From assembly GCA_947447975.1 (NCBI GenBank), contig CANFLU010000001.1, forward strand, positions 1 through 64,000: a DNA stretch of 64,000 bases, read 5' to 3'. The notes under the pieces were generated by a model that had not been told where the DNA came from, ran no database searches, and saw only the letters and a list, made by a program, of their open reading frames with translations. Of this stretch, positions 48,398 to 57,858 are shown piece by piece. A program made the translations under genes and the position numbers. The stretch comes from Comamonadaceae bacterium. Lineage in GTDB: Bacteria > Pseudomonadota > Gammaproteobacteria > Burkholderiales > Burkholderiaceae_C. The first letter of the stretch is position 1; every line of letters begins with the position of its first letter.

Positions 48398-48437
48398 TAG
48401 AATCGCACATCGGTACTAGTTACCAAGCGGTTACCAA
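48398..48437 (+). promoter_or_regulatory. fba leader: -10-like box and tandem GTTACCAA repeats
   Basis: TAGAAT at 48398-48403 is a good -10 but lacks a clear -35. Two direct repeats GTTACCAA (48419-48426 and 48430-48437) lie 11 bases apart, one helical turn, just before the ribosome-binding site (CTGGAGA). They look like a tandem site for a regulator or RNA-binding protein. No function is known. Confidence 0.4.
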
Positions 48438-48454
48438 CCCCCTGGAGAACTCCC

Positions 48455-49519
48455 ATGGCCCTCGTCTCAATGCGCGAATTGCTGGACCACGCCGCCACCC
48501 ACGGTTACGGCATCCCTGCTTTTAATGTCAATAACCTGGAGCAAGTCCAGGCCATCATGGAGGCGGCTAACGAAGTGGGCGCCCCGGTCATCATGCAAGC
48601 GAGCGCCGGTGCGCGCAAGTACGCGGGCGAGGCATTCCTGAAACACCTGATCCAAGCGGCCATCGAAAGCTATCCGCATATTCCGGTGGTCATGCACCAG
48701 GACCATGGCCAAAGCCCGGCGGTTTGCCAGGGCGCGATCAACCTGGGTTTTAGCTCGGTGATGATGGACGGCAGCCTGGAAGGCGACGGCAAGACCATTG
48801 CCAGCTACGAGTACAACGTGGACGTGACCCGCCAGGTCGTCGATATGGCGCACAAGCTTGGTGTGACCGTGGAAGGCGAACTAGGCTGCCTGGGCTCGCT
48901 AGAAACCATGAAGGGCGACAAAGAAGATGGCCATGGCACCGACGCCACCATGACCCGCGAACAATTGCTCACCGACCCGGAGCAGGCCGCCGATTTCGTC
49001 AAACGCACCCAACTCGACGCCTTAGCCATTGCGATTGGCACCAGCCACGGCGCCTACAAATTCACGCGCCAGCCCACCGGCGATATTTTGGCGATTGACC
49101 GCATCAAAGAAATCAACCGCCGCCTGCCCAATACGCATTTGGTCATGCATGGTTCGAGCAGCGTACCGCAGGAGATGCTGGCCACCATCAATGCCTATGG
49201 CGGCAACATGAAAGAGACCTATGGCGTGCCGGTTGCAGAGATCCAAAAAGCCATCCAATTCGGCGTGCGCAAGATCAATATCGACACCGACATCCGTTTG
49301 GCGATGACTGCTGCCTGCCGTAAGTTCATGGCTGAAAACCCGGACAAGTTTGATGCGCGTGACTGGCTTAAACCAGCGCGCGAGGCGGCCAAGCAACTAT
49401 GCAAAGCACGCTATATCGAGTTTGGCTGCGAAGGTCAGGGCGCCAAAATCAAAGGCGATACGCTGAGCGTGGTCGCCACACGCTATAGCAAGGGCGAGCT
49501 GGCGCAAGTGGTGCATTAA
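48455..49519 (+). CDS. fba: fructose-bisphosphate aldolase, class II
   Basis: This is a 354-residue zinc-dependent aldolase of the CbbA/FbaA long type. It opens [24 protein letters not shown]. Zinc and catalytic residues are in [30 protein letters not shown] and [11 protein letters not shown]. It acts in glycolysis and gluconeogenesis (and the Calvin cycle where present). It sits between pyk and purC, an arrangement typical of Burkholderiales. Confidence 0.97.
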   Translation: MALVSMRELLDHAATHGYGIPAFNVNNLEQVQAIMEAANEVGAPVIMQASAGARKYAGEAFLKHLIQAAIESYPHIPVVMHQDHGQSPAVCQGAINLGFSSVMMDGSLEGDGKTIASYEYNVDVTRQVVDMAHKLGVTVEGELGCLGSLETMKGDKEDGHGTDATMTREQLLTDPEQAADFVKRTQLDALAIAIGTSHGAYKFTRQPTGDILAIDRIKEINRRLPNTHLVMHGSSSVPQEMLATINAYGGNMKETYGVPVAEIQKAIQFGVRKINIDTDIRLAMTAACRKFMAENPDKFDARDWLKPAREAAKQLCKARYIEFGCEGQGAKIKGDTLSVVATRYSKGELAQVVH

Positions 49520-49521
49520 TC

Positions 49522-49555
49522 GGCGCCTGCCCCTTAAGCGCCCCAGCACTTTTTT
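49522..49555 (+). terminator. weak terminator after fba
   Basis: A 5-base-pair stem GGCGC/GCGCC with an 11-base loop is followed 7 bases later by a run of six T. It may partly end the pyk-fba transcript before purC. Confidence 0.4.
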
Positions 49556-49570
49556 CGAGCACCCTGCCGC

Positions 49571-49596
49571 GGACATTGGTGTCCGCCACGGCGGAC
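49571..49596 (+). promoter_or_regulatory. mutually exclusive hairpins in the purC leader
   Basis: GGACA-TTGG-TGTCC (49571-49584) and GTCCGCC-AC-GGCGGAC (49581-49596) are both perfect, and they share the GTCC segment, so only one can form at a time. This geometry is typical of attenuators. It lies 27 bases before the purC ATG. Confidence 0.4.
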
Positions 49597-49622
49597 GGTC
49601 TGGCTGCGCTACAGTGCTGCTT

Positions 49623-50531
49623 ATGGCCATTCCCCTGCACACCTCTACCCTGCATTCCCTGCCCTTGCTGGCGCGCGGCAAAGTCCGTGACAACTATGCT
49701 GTCGGCAGCGACCGCATCTTGATGGTCGCCAGCGACCGGCTCAGCGCTTTTGACGTGATCATGGGCGAGCCCATTCCGGGCAAGGGCGCTTTGCTCACGC
49801 AAATGGCTTTGTTCTGGTTTGACAAATTCGGCCCCCAGGGCCTGAACCTGTGCCCGATTCACCTCACCGGCGATGCACCCGAAAGCGTGGTCGCACCTGA
49901 TGAGGTGGCGCAAGTGCAGGGTCGCAGCATGCTGGTCAAACGCCTCAAGCCATTGCCTGTGGAGGCGGTAGTGCGTGGTTACCTGGCGGGCAGCGGTTGG
50001 AAGGAATACCAGGCCCATGGCATGGTATGCGGCGTGGCCCTGCCGCCGGGTTTGCGCAATGCCTCGCGCCTATCTGCACCGATTTACACCCCTGCCGCCA
50101 AAGCCGCGGTGGGCGAGCACGATGAGAACATCACCTTTGACCAAACCGTGGACATGATCGGGCTGGACCTGGCCACGCGGATCCGCGATATCAGCATCGC
50201 GCTGTATGAGGCGGCCGCCGCTTTTGCGCTGACCAAGGGCATCATCATTGCCGATACCAAATTTGAATTTGGTCTAGACGCAGCGGGCACGCTGACACTC
50301 ATGGACGAGGTGCTGACGCCTGATTCATCCCGTTACTGGCCTTTGGAGAGTTATGCCGAAGGCAGCAACCCGCCCAGTTACGACAAACAATTTGTGCGCG
50401 ACTGGCTAGAGGCCGCACAAGTCGATGGCAAAGCCTGGAGCAAAACGCCGCCTGCACCCCGCGTGCCAGATGCCGTGATTGCGCAAACTGCAGCGAAATA
50501 CCAAGAAGCGTTACAGCGCTTGACGGCGTGA
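49623..50531 (+). CDS. purC: SAICAR synthase
   Basis: This 302-residue enzyme joins aspartate to CAIR in purine synthesis. It opens with [33 protein letters not shown], and carries [21 protein letters not shown] and [12 protein letters not shown]. The ATG at 49623 is used; a GTG 9 bases earlier is also possible. purE and purK lie 1.2 kb further on the same strand, interrupted by a thioredoxin gene on the other strand. Confidence 0.96.
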   Translation: MAIPLHTSTLHSLPLLARGKVRDNYAVGSDRILMVASDRLSAFDVIMGEPIPGKGALLTQMALFWFDKFGPQGLNLCPIHLTGDAPESVVAPDEVAQVQGRSMLVKRLKPLPVEAVVRGYLAGSGWKEYQAHGMVCGVALPPGLRNASRLSAPIYTPAAKAAVGEHDENITFDQTVDMIGLDLATRIRDISIALYEAAAAFALTKGIIIADTKFEFGLDAAGTLTLMDEVLTPDSSRYWPLESYAEGSNPPSYDKQFVRDWLEAAQVDGKAWSKTPPAPRVPDAVIAQTAAKYQEALQRLTA

Positions 50532-50651
50532 GTTGGGCGCTTGGGTTGCAGACAAGCCGCGCCAGGGGAGGTCTGCACCAAACGCCATGGGGGCGATCGC
50601 CACGGCCCTAGGCCTTGCAATAACCCATCTTTTGCAGCGTATGCCTCGCAA

Positions 50652-51602
50652 TTAATTGAGCGCCATACTCAGCTTGCGCCGGTACGTAGCCACCATTTGC
50701 GCTTGCGGGTCGGTTTCCGCGACGACTTTTCCGGCGATTTCGATACCGCCCGCAGTCTTGCCCGTGTCTTGCACTGCGCCTTTGGGTTTGGGCGGGGTAA
50801 GCAGTTCCAGAATCGCCACAAAGGTTTTGCGCGGTACCGCGTCGCCCCAGGTTTTGTCGCGCATGATGATTTCCAGCAACTCGTCCATAGCCACCGTCCA
50901 CTGACCTTCCACCATCAAAACTCGGGCTTTGGCCAGGCGGGTATCAAAGTCGCGCTTGTTGGCCGCGATGGCTTCGTCAAACTGTGCCAACTCCCAGTTG
51001 CCGCGCGCGTCGGTGTTGACAAATTCGATGGCGTTTAAGAAATGGTGCAAAGCGTCAAAACGGATCTGACGCGGAATGGCGACCAGGGCCGGCGCCAGCG
51101 CGACTTTGGCTTCTTCCAAGGCGTTGTGGTGAATCAGCAACTTGACCAGTTCGTGGCGCGCATCGTCATTGGCCGGGTCGGCGGCCAAGGTTTCCTGCAG
51201 TTTGTGCAGTGCCGCTTCCACGTCGCCCGCCGCCAACAAAGCCTGCGCGTCTTCGGCGTCGGTGAGTGAGGCCCCTTCGGGCGGCAGGTGTTTGTCCAGA
51301 AATGTCTTGACCTGGCTTTCCGGGACCGCGCCCATAAAACCGTCCACCGGCTTGCCGCCGATCATGAGCACGCAGGTGGGAATGCTGCGAATGCCAAAAG
51401 CTTTGGAGAGTTCTTGCTCCTGGTCCGAGTCGATCTTGACCAGTTTGAAACGCCCGTCGTAATCGGTTTCTACCTTTTCCAGCAGCGGCCCTATCACTTT
51501 GCAGGGCCCGCACCAGGGGGCCCAGAAGTCCAGCAGCACTGGGATGTCGTGCGAAGCGCGGATGACTTCAGTTTCAAAATTTTCCAGGGTGACGTTGATC
51601 AT
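50652..51602 (-). CDS. thioredoxin-TPR co-chaperone (CnoX/YbbN-like)
   Basis: This is a 316-residue protein with an N-terminal thioredoxin fold (1-110) and C-terminal TPR-like helices (about 125-290). The active site reads WAPWCGPCKVIG, so both cysteines are present. E. coli CnoX has lost the CxxC pair, so this homologue may keep thiol-reductase activity as well as holdase function. The gene sits between purC and purE on the opposite strand. Confidence 0.9.
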   Translation of the reverse strand: MINVTLENFETEVIRASHDIPVLLDFWAPWCGPCKVIGPLLEKVETDYDGRFKLVKIDSDQEQELSKAFGIRSIPTCVLMIGGKPVDGFMGAVPESQVKTFLDKHLPPEGASLTDAEDAQALLAAGDVEAALHKLQETLAADPANDDARHELVKLLIHHNALEEAKVALAPALVAIPRQIRFDALHHFLNAIEFVNTDARGNWELAQFDEAIAANKRDFDTRLAKARVLMVEGQWTVAMDELLEIIMRDKTWGDAVPRKTFVAILELLTPPKPKGAVQDTGKTAGGIEIAGKVVAETDPQAQMVATYRRKLSMALN

Positions 51603-51704
51603 GAAAAGATACTCGGGGTGAAAACGTAAAATTAGGCCTCTAGCCTAGTGGCACGGCTGCCGTCTGATCCTCGGGCGCAGGTGCCAAGCGCTGTTTCCAA
51701 CCCT

Positions 51705-52223
51705 ATGAGCACCACACCCATCGCGGTCGTCATGGGTTCCAGTTCGGACTGGGACACCATGCAGCACGCAGTGCAGATTCTCCAACAGTTTGGCATCGCC
51801 TTTGAGGCACGCGTGCTTTCGGCGCACCGCATGCCGGACGATATGTTCGCATTTGCGCAAGCGGCCCAGGGCCGGGGCCTGCGCGCCATCATCGCCGGGG
51901 CCGGCGGTGCCGCGCATTTGCCGGGCATGCTGGCCTGCAAAACCACGGTGCCGGTGTTAGGCGTGCCGGTGCCCAGCAAGCATTTACAAGGCGTCGACTC
52001 CCTGCACAGCATTGTGCAAATGCCCAAAGGCATACCGGTGGCCACCTTTGCCATTGGCGCGGCGGGCGCAGCCAATGCGGCTTTGTTTGCGGTAGCGATG
52101 CTGGCCGCCCATGATGCGGCCTTGCAAAAGCAACTAGATGCCTACCGCGCCGAGCAAACCCGCGCAGCGCGTGAACAGGTCTTGCCCGTGACGAGCCTGT
52201 CGGACGGACTGGTCGGCTTATGA
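51705..52223 (+). CDS. purE: N5-carboxyaminoimidazole ribonucleotide mutase
   Basis: This is a 172-residue class I PurE. It opens MSTTPIAVVMGSSSDWDTM, and the active site is SAHRMPD with the following IIAGAGGAAHLPGM. It works directly after PurK in purine synthesis. The start at 51705 excludes a 19-residue upstream extension. Its stop overlaps the purK start (ATGA), so the two are translationally coupled. Confidence 0.97.
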   Translation: MSTTPIAVVMGSSSDWDTMQHAVQILQQFGIAFEARVLSAHRMPDDMFAFAQAAQGRGLRAIIAGAGGAAHLPGMLACKTTVPVLGVPVPSKHLQGVDSLHSIVQMPKGIPVATFAIGAAGAANAALFAVAMLAAHDAALQKQLDAYRAEQTRAAREQVLPVTSLSDGLVGL

Positions 52224-53410
52224 GCGCAGGCGCGGCGCTGTTGCCTGGCGCACCAACTGCCGGGCCGGACGCCGGGCCGCTGACCTTGGGCGTGTTGGGT
52301 GGCGGTCAATTAGGGCGTATGTTTGTCCACGCAGCCCAAGCCATGGGGTATGAAACAGCGGTGCTGGACCCCGATGCGGACAGCCCGGCCGGGCGCGTGA
52401 GCCACCACCACTTACCAAGCGCTTACCAAGACCCGCGCGCGCTGACGCAACTGGCCGCCTTGTGCAGCGCCATCACCACCGAATTTGAAAACGTGCCTGC
52501 CGACGCGCTGGCCCTGCTAGCCGCAACCCGCACCGTCGCGCCGGGCGCCAAAGCTGTGGCGATTGCGCAAGACCGGCTGGCAGAAAAAGCCCACTTCGTG
52601 CGCTGCGGCGTGCCCTGCGCGCCTTTTGCCGCCATTGCGAATGTGGCGGATGTGGAGTCAGCGCCTGCCGATTTATTACCCGGCATTCTCAAAACCGCGC
52701 GCATGGGCTATGACGGCAAGGGGCAGCTGCGGGTGGCCGACCGCGCGCAATTGCGCCAGGCTTTTGCCGACCTGAAGCAGCAGGTTTGCGTACTGGAAAA
52801 ACTGCTGCCCCTCACCCTGGAATGCTCGGTGGTCCTGGCGCGGGGTGCGGACGGCGCCATGGTGGAATTTCCAGTGCAGCGCAATTTGCACCGCGCTGGG
52901 ATTTTGGCGGTGACCGAGGTGTTTGAAGGCGCGCTTCCCACCCCAATTGCGGCACAGGCGGTGCACGCCGCCCGCGCGATCGCGCAAGGTTTGGACTATG
53001 TGGGCGTGCTATGCGTGGAGTTTTTTGTATTGCAAGACGGCAGCCTGGTGGTCAATGAAATCGCGCCACGCCCGCACAATAGCGGCCACTACAGCTTGGA
53101 CGCCTGCGACCAGTCGCAGTTTGACTTGCAAGTGCGCACGCTGGCTGGCCTGCCGCTTACCCAACCGCGCCAGCACAGCGCCGCCGTCATGCTCAACCTC
53201 CTGGGGGAGCTCTGGGGCCCTCACTTGGACGCTACACCCCACTGGGACGCCGTCCTGGCGCTGCCCGGCGCGCATTTGCATTTGTACGGCAAGCGCCAGG
53301 CGCGGCCCGGCCGCAAAATGGGCCACCTGACGCTGACCGCCCACAGCGCGCAAGCAGCGCAGGCCACCGCCCTCCAAGCTGCTCATATATTGGGGATAGA
53401 AGCGTTTTAA
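52220..53410 (+). CDS. purK: N5-carboxyaminoimidazole ribonucleotide synthase
   Basis: This is a 396-residue ATP-grasp enzyme that carboxylates AIR using ATP and bicarbonate. The first domain has LGVLGGGQLGRMFVHAAQAMG, and the ATP-grasp segment has KTARMGYDGKGQ, LECSVVLARG and VVNEIAPRPHNSGHYSLDAC. The C-terminus ends at GRKMGHLTL. It overlaps purE by 4 bases. sua5 follows by 44 bases. Confidence 0.97.
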   Translation: MSAGAALLPGAPTAGPDAGPLTLGVLGGGQLGRMFVHAAQAMGYETAVLDPDADSPAGRVSHHHLPSAYQDPRALTQLAALCSAITTEFENVPADALALLAATRTVAPGAKAVAIAQDRLAEKAHFVRCGVPCAPFAAIANVADVESAPADLLPGILKTARMGYDGKGQLRVADRAQLRQAFADLKQQVCVLEKLLPLTLECSVVLARGADGAMVEFPVQRNLHRAGILAVTEVFEGALPTPIAAQAVHAARAIAQGLDYVGVLCVEFFVLQDGSLVVNEIAPRPHNSGHYSLDACDQSQFDLQVRTLAGLPLTQPRQHSAAVMLNLLGELWGPHLDATPHWDAVLALPGAHLHLYGKRQARPGRKMGHLTLTAHSAQAAQATALQAAHILGIEAF

Positions 53411-53454
53411 ACGTTTTTACCAATTTTTAGCGTTCAATTAGCCGCATAAGCCCC

Positions 53455-54579
53455 ATGATCTTGCAAGTGCACGAAAGCTCTAGCCTGCCGCGCTGCGAAC
53501 GTGTCTTGCGCCAGGGCGGATTACTCGGCTTACCCACCGAAACCGTGTATGGCCTGGCGGCAGACGCGGATAAGCCAGAGGCGGTAGCGGCGATTTTTAG
53601 CACCAAAGGCCGGCCGGCGGACCATCCGCTGATCGTGCATGTGGCCGATATAGACGGAGGCCTGAGCGGCGCGCGCTACTTCGCGCAAGAAATTCCTGAA
53701 TTTGCGATGCGCCTGATGCAAGCGTTTTGGCCCGGCCCGCTGACGCTGATTCTGCCGCGCCGCGCCGGGGTGGCCGCAGCGGCCGCTGGCGGGCAGGATT
53801 CGGTCGGACTGCGCTGCCCGGCGCACCCTGCCGCCCAGGCCCTGCTGCGCGCCTTGCGCCACAGCGTGCAAGGGGGCGTGGTGTGGGGCCTGGCCGCGCC
53901 TAGCGCCAACCGCTTCGGCCGCGTCAGTCCGACTACGGCGCAGCATGTGCACAGCGAATTCAACGCCGGACGCAATGCCGATGACCCGGCAACATTGCTG
54001 ATTTTGGACGGCGGCCCCTGCGAAGTAGGTATTGAATCAACCATTGTGGATTGCACACGGGGTACGCCTGTGCTTTTGCGCCCCGGGGCGATTGGCCTAG
54101 ACGCGCTGGCACAGGCCTGTGGCCAAGCCATTCGCCTAGCGCATGACATGCCAGGCGGCCAGACAGCCCCGCGCGCATCGGGCACCTTGGCGGCGCACTA
54201 TGCCCCCGATGCCAAAGTGCGCCTGATGGAGACCGCCGCCTTGCAGCAGGCCCTGCAGCCAGATTCCGCCCAAAGGCAGGCAGTAGCCGGGCGCATTGGT
54301 GTCTATATGCGCACGCGGCCCGGTATTGTTTCAAGCGAAGCGGCGCAGCCCCACAAGGGGTCGGCAGGAGAGGCGCCGCAATTACTGTTGCGCGCCATGG
54401 CGCAAGACCCGGCGCGCGCAGCGCAGCATTTGTTTGCCACCTTGCGCGCGCTCGACGACGCGGGGGCCGAGGAGATTTGGGTAGAAGCCACGCCCCAGAG
54501 CATGGAATGGGCCGGAGTTGCCGACCGCCTGCAGCGCGCCAGCGTTAGGCCTTCCCAGGGCCTCGAAGGCGCGCACTAG
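53455..54579 (+). CDS. L-threonylcarbamoyladenylate synthase
   Basis: This is a 374-residue Sua5/YwlC-type enzyme that starts the tRNA t6A37 modification. The YrdC domain (1-210) has LGLPTETVYGLAADA, KGRPADHPLIVHV and FWPGPLTLILPR, and the signature PSANRFGRVSPTTAQHV. The C-terminal Sua5 domain (about 235-374) opens with SGTLAAHYAPDAKVRL. It is longer than YrdC because it has this extra domain. It follows purK on the same strand. Confidence 0.94.
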   Translation: MILQVHESSSLPRCERVLRQGGLLGLPTETVYGLAADADKPEAVAAIFSTKGRPADHPLIVHVADIDGGLSGARYFAQEIPEFAMRLMQAFWPGPLTLILPRRAGVAAAAAGGQDSVGLRCPAHPAAQALLRALRHSVQGGVVWGLAAPSANRFGRVSPTTAQHVHSEFNAGRNADDPATLLILDGGPCEVGIESTIVDCTRGTPVLLRPGAIGLDALAQACGQAIRLAHDMPGGQTAPRASGTLAAHYAPDAKVRLMETAALQQALQPDSAQRQAVAGRIGVYMRTRPGIVSSEAAQPHKGSAGEAPQLLLRAMAQDPARAAQHLFATLRALDDAGAEEIWVEATPQSMEWAGVADRLQRASVRPSQGLEGAH

Positions 54580-54632
54580 GCGGACCCGCTTGGCGGCCAG
54601 CCCCTAAAAAAACGTCAATGGGGTTTAAAAGG

Positions 54633-55901
54633 CTATTTATCGACGGTAAAAACCGTCAAAACACCGGTGTAAGCGTACAAATGCTGGTGCGCAATTTCGC
54701 CGCCGGCAAAAAAACCGATCAAGGGCACATCGCCTAGGGCATGGCGCACGATCTGCATTTCGGCGCTTGCGCCGCCAAAGTGCGGGCCACCGCGCCCCGT
54801 GCAGCTGATGTAAATCGCACCGGTAATTCCTTTTTGCACCGGTGCAGACGCGCCAGCGCCCGCACCCGTGGCAGCCACCGCCTGGGGCTCGAGCACCTCC
54901 TCGGGGCTGAGTTCTTCGCGGATCTCGGCGCAAATGCGCGTTAAGTCCGCGCGGGCGGCCTGCACATTGCGCTGGCAAAAAGCCAATTGGCCACCGACAC
55001 GCGCCTGGTCGCTCAATGCAATCCCCCGGTGGCCAGGATCCAGGCCGACGATGTGGCGTACCAGCACGTCGCTGCCAAAATTGCCGGTTTTACGAACCGC
55101 GGCGCTGTCGCTGCCCGTGGGCGGGTTGGCCAGACCGACCAAGGTGTTGCGCACCGCGTGCAAGGCTTCTTGCGGTCGCTCCAGCGAAATCGACAAATCC
55201 GAAAGCAAGGTATCCAAGGCCGGTTCGCCGTCTAGGCTGAGCACCAAGTTGTGATGGGCCTCGGTAATCACGCGGGCGCGCGAAACTGGTTTGCAACCTT
55301 GGGTGACGCGCGAGACGACAGCAACTTCCGGCCCCAAAGCCACGCCGCTCAAGCCGCCACTAAATACGCCTTTTGCAAGGCCTTGGCCGCTGAGGTTGCC
55401 ATCGGCCGCGAGCGCAAACTGCACGCTTTTTCCCCGGCTGCTAGACAGACCACCAAACAAATAGCCAGTCTCGGTACGGCCCGACATTTCGGCCAGTAAT
55501 TCGGGCAGGTCCGCCGTGGCGCCGTCGGCATGCACCAAGGCGGTATGGGCTTCAAAGCCCAGGCTCAGCGGTGATACCCCCGAAAACACACGGTATTGGT
55601 CTGAGGGAAGGTCCAGCAGCATGACGGCCATGGCTGGCTCATCAAAGTATTCGACGTTATTGGCGGCGATGCCAATGCCAACGGTACCCGACCAGTCGGT
55701 AACCGAAGGCAGTTCGGCGCTCAGGTGGTCCAAAATTTCCTGCGCGTCCTGTGCGTAATGGTCGGTGATATAGAGCAGCGCTAAGGTGGGCGTCACCGCA
55801 TGCAGCGAGCTCGACATCTGGCCGCGCAACTGCGCCAGCACCAAAGCGCTGGCGCTTTGCCACTCTGGATGGGTAGCGTGCGCGTAAGAAAAAGTTTGCA
55901 T
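54633..55901 (-). CDS. FIST-domain sensor protein
   Basis: This is a 422-residue soluble protein with an N-terminal FIST_N domain (about 30-225) and a C-terminal FIST_C domain (about 225-395). Family-like blocks are GIGIAANNVEYFDEPAMAVML and, near the end, CTGRGGPHFGGASAEM followed by PLIGFFAGGEIA. FIST domains are thought to bind small ligands such as amino acids and usually feed signalling proteins. No kinase or cyclase domain is fused here. It is 33 bases after the PhaM-like gene on the same strand. Confidence 0.85.
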   Translation of the reverse strand: MQTFSYAHATHPEWQSASALVLAQLRGQMSSSLHAVTPTLALLYITDHYAQDAQEILDHLSAELPSVTDWSGTVGIGIAANNVEYFDEPAMAVMLLDLPSDQYRVFSGVSPLSLGFEAHTALVHADGATADLPELLAEMSGRTETGYLFGGLSSSRGKSVQFALAADGNLSGQGLAKGVFSGGLSGVALGPEVAVVSRVTQGCKPVSRARVITEAHHNLVLSLDGEPALDTLLSDLSISLERPQEALHAVRNTLVGLANPPTGSDSAAVRKTGNFGSDVLVRHIVGLDPGHRGIALSDQARVGGQLAFCQRNVQAARADLTRICAEIREELSPEEVLEPQAVAATGAGAGASAPVQKGITGAIYISCTGRGGPHFGGASAEMQIVRHALGDVPLIGFFAGGEIAHQHLYAYTGVLTVFTVDK

Positions 55902-55934
55902 AGGGAGCTATGGGCGGGGCGCGGTGGCGCTGTT

Positions 55935-56579
55935 TTACAGGGTACTGCGGCGTGGCTTGCTGCTGCGCTTGGCAGGCGTAGTTTTACGTGGCGCTTTGCC
56001 TGCGGTTTTGGCTGTGGGCGCTTTTGCTTTGGTGGCGCCGGTTTTGCCAGCGGCTTTCGCACTGCCAACAACGGCCGCACTGTGCTTAGCCACATCTTGC
56101 AGCGCCGTACTGGCAATGTGTTGGAATTGTTGGGTGAGCGCGCCCCATAGCTGCATCGGGTCTATCACCTTGCTGGCATCGTTTTGGGCTTGGACAGCGG
56201 GCTTTGCTTCGGGCGCGGGTGGCGGTGTGGCGGGAGCTGCCGGTGCGGGCTTGGGGGCGGCAGCGGCTTGCGCGGCACCGGGCATGCCCATGGTGAAGTT
56301 CATACCCTTCAAGGTTTCCATGGTCATTTTTTGCACTTCCAGTGCCTGGATGGTGGCGCTTAGGGCGCGCGCATTTTGGTCCAGCCAAAACTGCACATGC
56401 TTGAGTTCCTCGATGCGCTTTTCCAGGTCCTCCACTTTGAGGCTGGGCACCAACCACTGCGCCATATTGGGCATGGCCGAGGGGCTGCTACCCGCACCAC
56501 CGGCGGCCTTGGCCAGGTTTTGCAGAAAGTCAAAACCGGGCACGAATTTGCCAAATCCTGCAGTGTCTGAAGTGCTCAT
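55935..56579 (-). CDS. phaM: PHA granule-associated protein, PhaM-like
   Basis: This is a 214-residue protein. The N-terminal half (FGKFVPGFDFLQNLAKAAG, MAQWLVPSLKVEDLEKRI EELKHVQFWLDQNARAL read as a helix-rich core) matches the PhaM family, which activates PHA synthase and tethers granules to the nucleoid. The C-terminus is Lys/Ala/Pro-rich with KRSSKPRR, consistent with DNA binding. It follows a TPR protein gene after 311 bases and precedes a FIST gene. It implies the organism stores polyhydroxyalkanoate; no phaC is in the window. Confidence 0.85.
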   Translation of the reverse strand: MSTSDTAGFGKFVPGFDFLQNLAKAAGGAGSSPSAMPNMAQWLVPSLKVEDLEKRIEELKHVQFWLDQNARALSATIQALEVQKMTMETLKGMNFTMGMPGAAQAAAAPKPAPAAPATPPPAPEAKPAVQAQNDASKVIDPMQLWGALTQQFQHIASTALQDVAKHSAAVVGSAKAAGKTGATKAKAPTAKTAGKAPRKTTPAKRSSKPRRSTL

Positions 56580-56890
56580 GGGCGGGGCTCCTGGGTTGTG
56601 CTGTACGCGCTATACGAAGCGGGCCTTAGCTTAACTGAAGCGGGCTGGCTGCGCGTGCAGCCCGCTACGACAAATGCCTGTTATGCCGGCACGCCATTGC
56701 CAGACTTGCCGGATCAAAGGAACAAGCGCACGGCCGCATGCGGCCCGCCGCCTGCACGGCTAATGCACGTCGCAAAGCCAGCAAACCGCACTGGCAACGC
56801 AAAGCCCTTACGACCTACATACAGGGGCGCCACTTAGCTGCTTGCCGCCATTGGCACATAGGCCGTGACCCAGCAGACCTGGGCCGGCGG
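56580..56890. other. 311-base spacer upstream of phaM
   Basis: I see no gene. The main feature is a stem-loop at 56639-56666. The promoter of the phaM-FIST pair should lie here on the minus strand, but no convincing -35/-10 pair stands out. Confidence 0.5.
56639..56666. other. strong stem-loop in the phaM upstream region
   Basis: Perfect 9-base arms AGCGGGCTG/CAGCCCGCT enclose a 10-base loop. It lies 60 bases upstream of the phaM ATG and 225 bases after the TPR gene. Without a T-run it may be a leader structure, a repeat unit or a remote terminator. Confidence 0.4.
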
Positions 56891-57748
56891 TTACCAATCG
56901 CCGCCCGAGTCGCCGCCACCGCTGTCGGAAGCGTCCCAGCCGTTGCCTGAGCCCGCATCGAAACTGCCCATATCCGGCGCAGGGGGCGCGTCAAAGGGGA
57001 TGTAGCCTTCGTTGGCCGCTGATGCATGGCGCACTTCACCGGCGTTGGCATTGCCGCCCTCCATGGCTTTACTCAGGGCGTAACCGGCAGCCAAGCCGGC
57101 CACGCCGCCAAGCACCGCGCCGCCGATGCCCGAGCCTGCTTGGGGCTGTGGGCCATAACCGCCATAGGGCGCAGGCGCCATGGCGCCGCCAGGGGAATAG
57201 CCCGGCGCACCCGAGTAAGCGCCCATGGGCGTGGGACGCGGAGCCTGGCTGCGGCGAATCAGGACAAACAGCAAAACTAACAATATCGCGCCGCCCACCA
57301 CATAGCCGGTGGGAAAGGTCGAGTCGCTGTTGGCAGGGGCCACTGCGCTATGGGTGGGTGTGGGAGCCGCGCTCTGCACCTGACCGGTGGCGGCCGCTTT
57401 TGCCGCCGCGGCAGCGGCACTTACCTTGTCCAAAGTTTGCGAAAACTTTTCAGGGCTGGAGGCAAATTTCAGCGCCGGGTCGATCGCCCGGGCCTGGTTA
57501 AGTTGGGCCAAGGCCTCGTCGTAGCGCTTGGCGCGCGCCAGCACTTCGCCTAGTTCATAGTGGGCTTTGGGACTGTTGGGCTTTTCTTTCAATACCTCGT
57601 GCAGCAAGGTTTCAGCCCGGGCTAAATCGCCGGCCTCCACCGCCGCTGTGATGTCTTTGGGGCTGGGTAAGGCCAGCGCCAGGCTGCAGGCCAAAGCCAG
57701 GGCGGTAATGGATATCCATCGCATAGACGGCACAAGTGAAAAACGCAT
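56891..57748 (-). CDS. TPR membrane protein with Gly/Asp-rich tail
   Basis: This is a 285-residue protein: signal-like N-terminus (ITALALACSLALALP), TPR repeats at about 35-100 (SPKAHYELGEVLARAKRYDEAL), a membrane segment at about 147-168 (GYVVGGAILLVLLFVLIRR), a Pro/Gly/Ala-rich region and a second hydrophobic stretch, ending GGGDSGGDW. I do not recognise a specific family. The tail with DSGGGDSGGDW recurs in many small bacterial membrane proteins. An alternative start is 8 codons in (57724). Confidence 0.75.
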   Translation of the reverse strand: MRFSLVPSMRWISITALALACSLALALPSPKDITAAVEAGDLARAETLLHEVLKEKPNSPKAHYELGEVLARAKRYDEALAQLNQARAIDPALKFASSPEKFSQTLDKVSAAAAAAKAAATGQVQSAAPTPTHSAVAPANSDSTFPTGYVVGGAILLVLLFVLIRRSQAPRPTPMGAYSGAPGYSPGGAMAPAPYGGYGPQPQAGSGIGGAVLGGVAGLAAGYALSKAMEGGNANAGEVRHASAANEGYIPFDAPPAPDMGSFDAGSGNGWDASDSGGGDSGGDW

Positions 57749-57858
57749 AGCAAAACTTTCAAGTTAATCCGGGCTACACGGTAGGCGACCCGTATGTCTA
57801 GTGCAGCAAGGGCTTGTAAAGAAAGGTTCAAACCACCGTCCGATAGACAATACGCATT

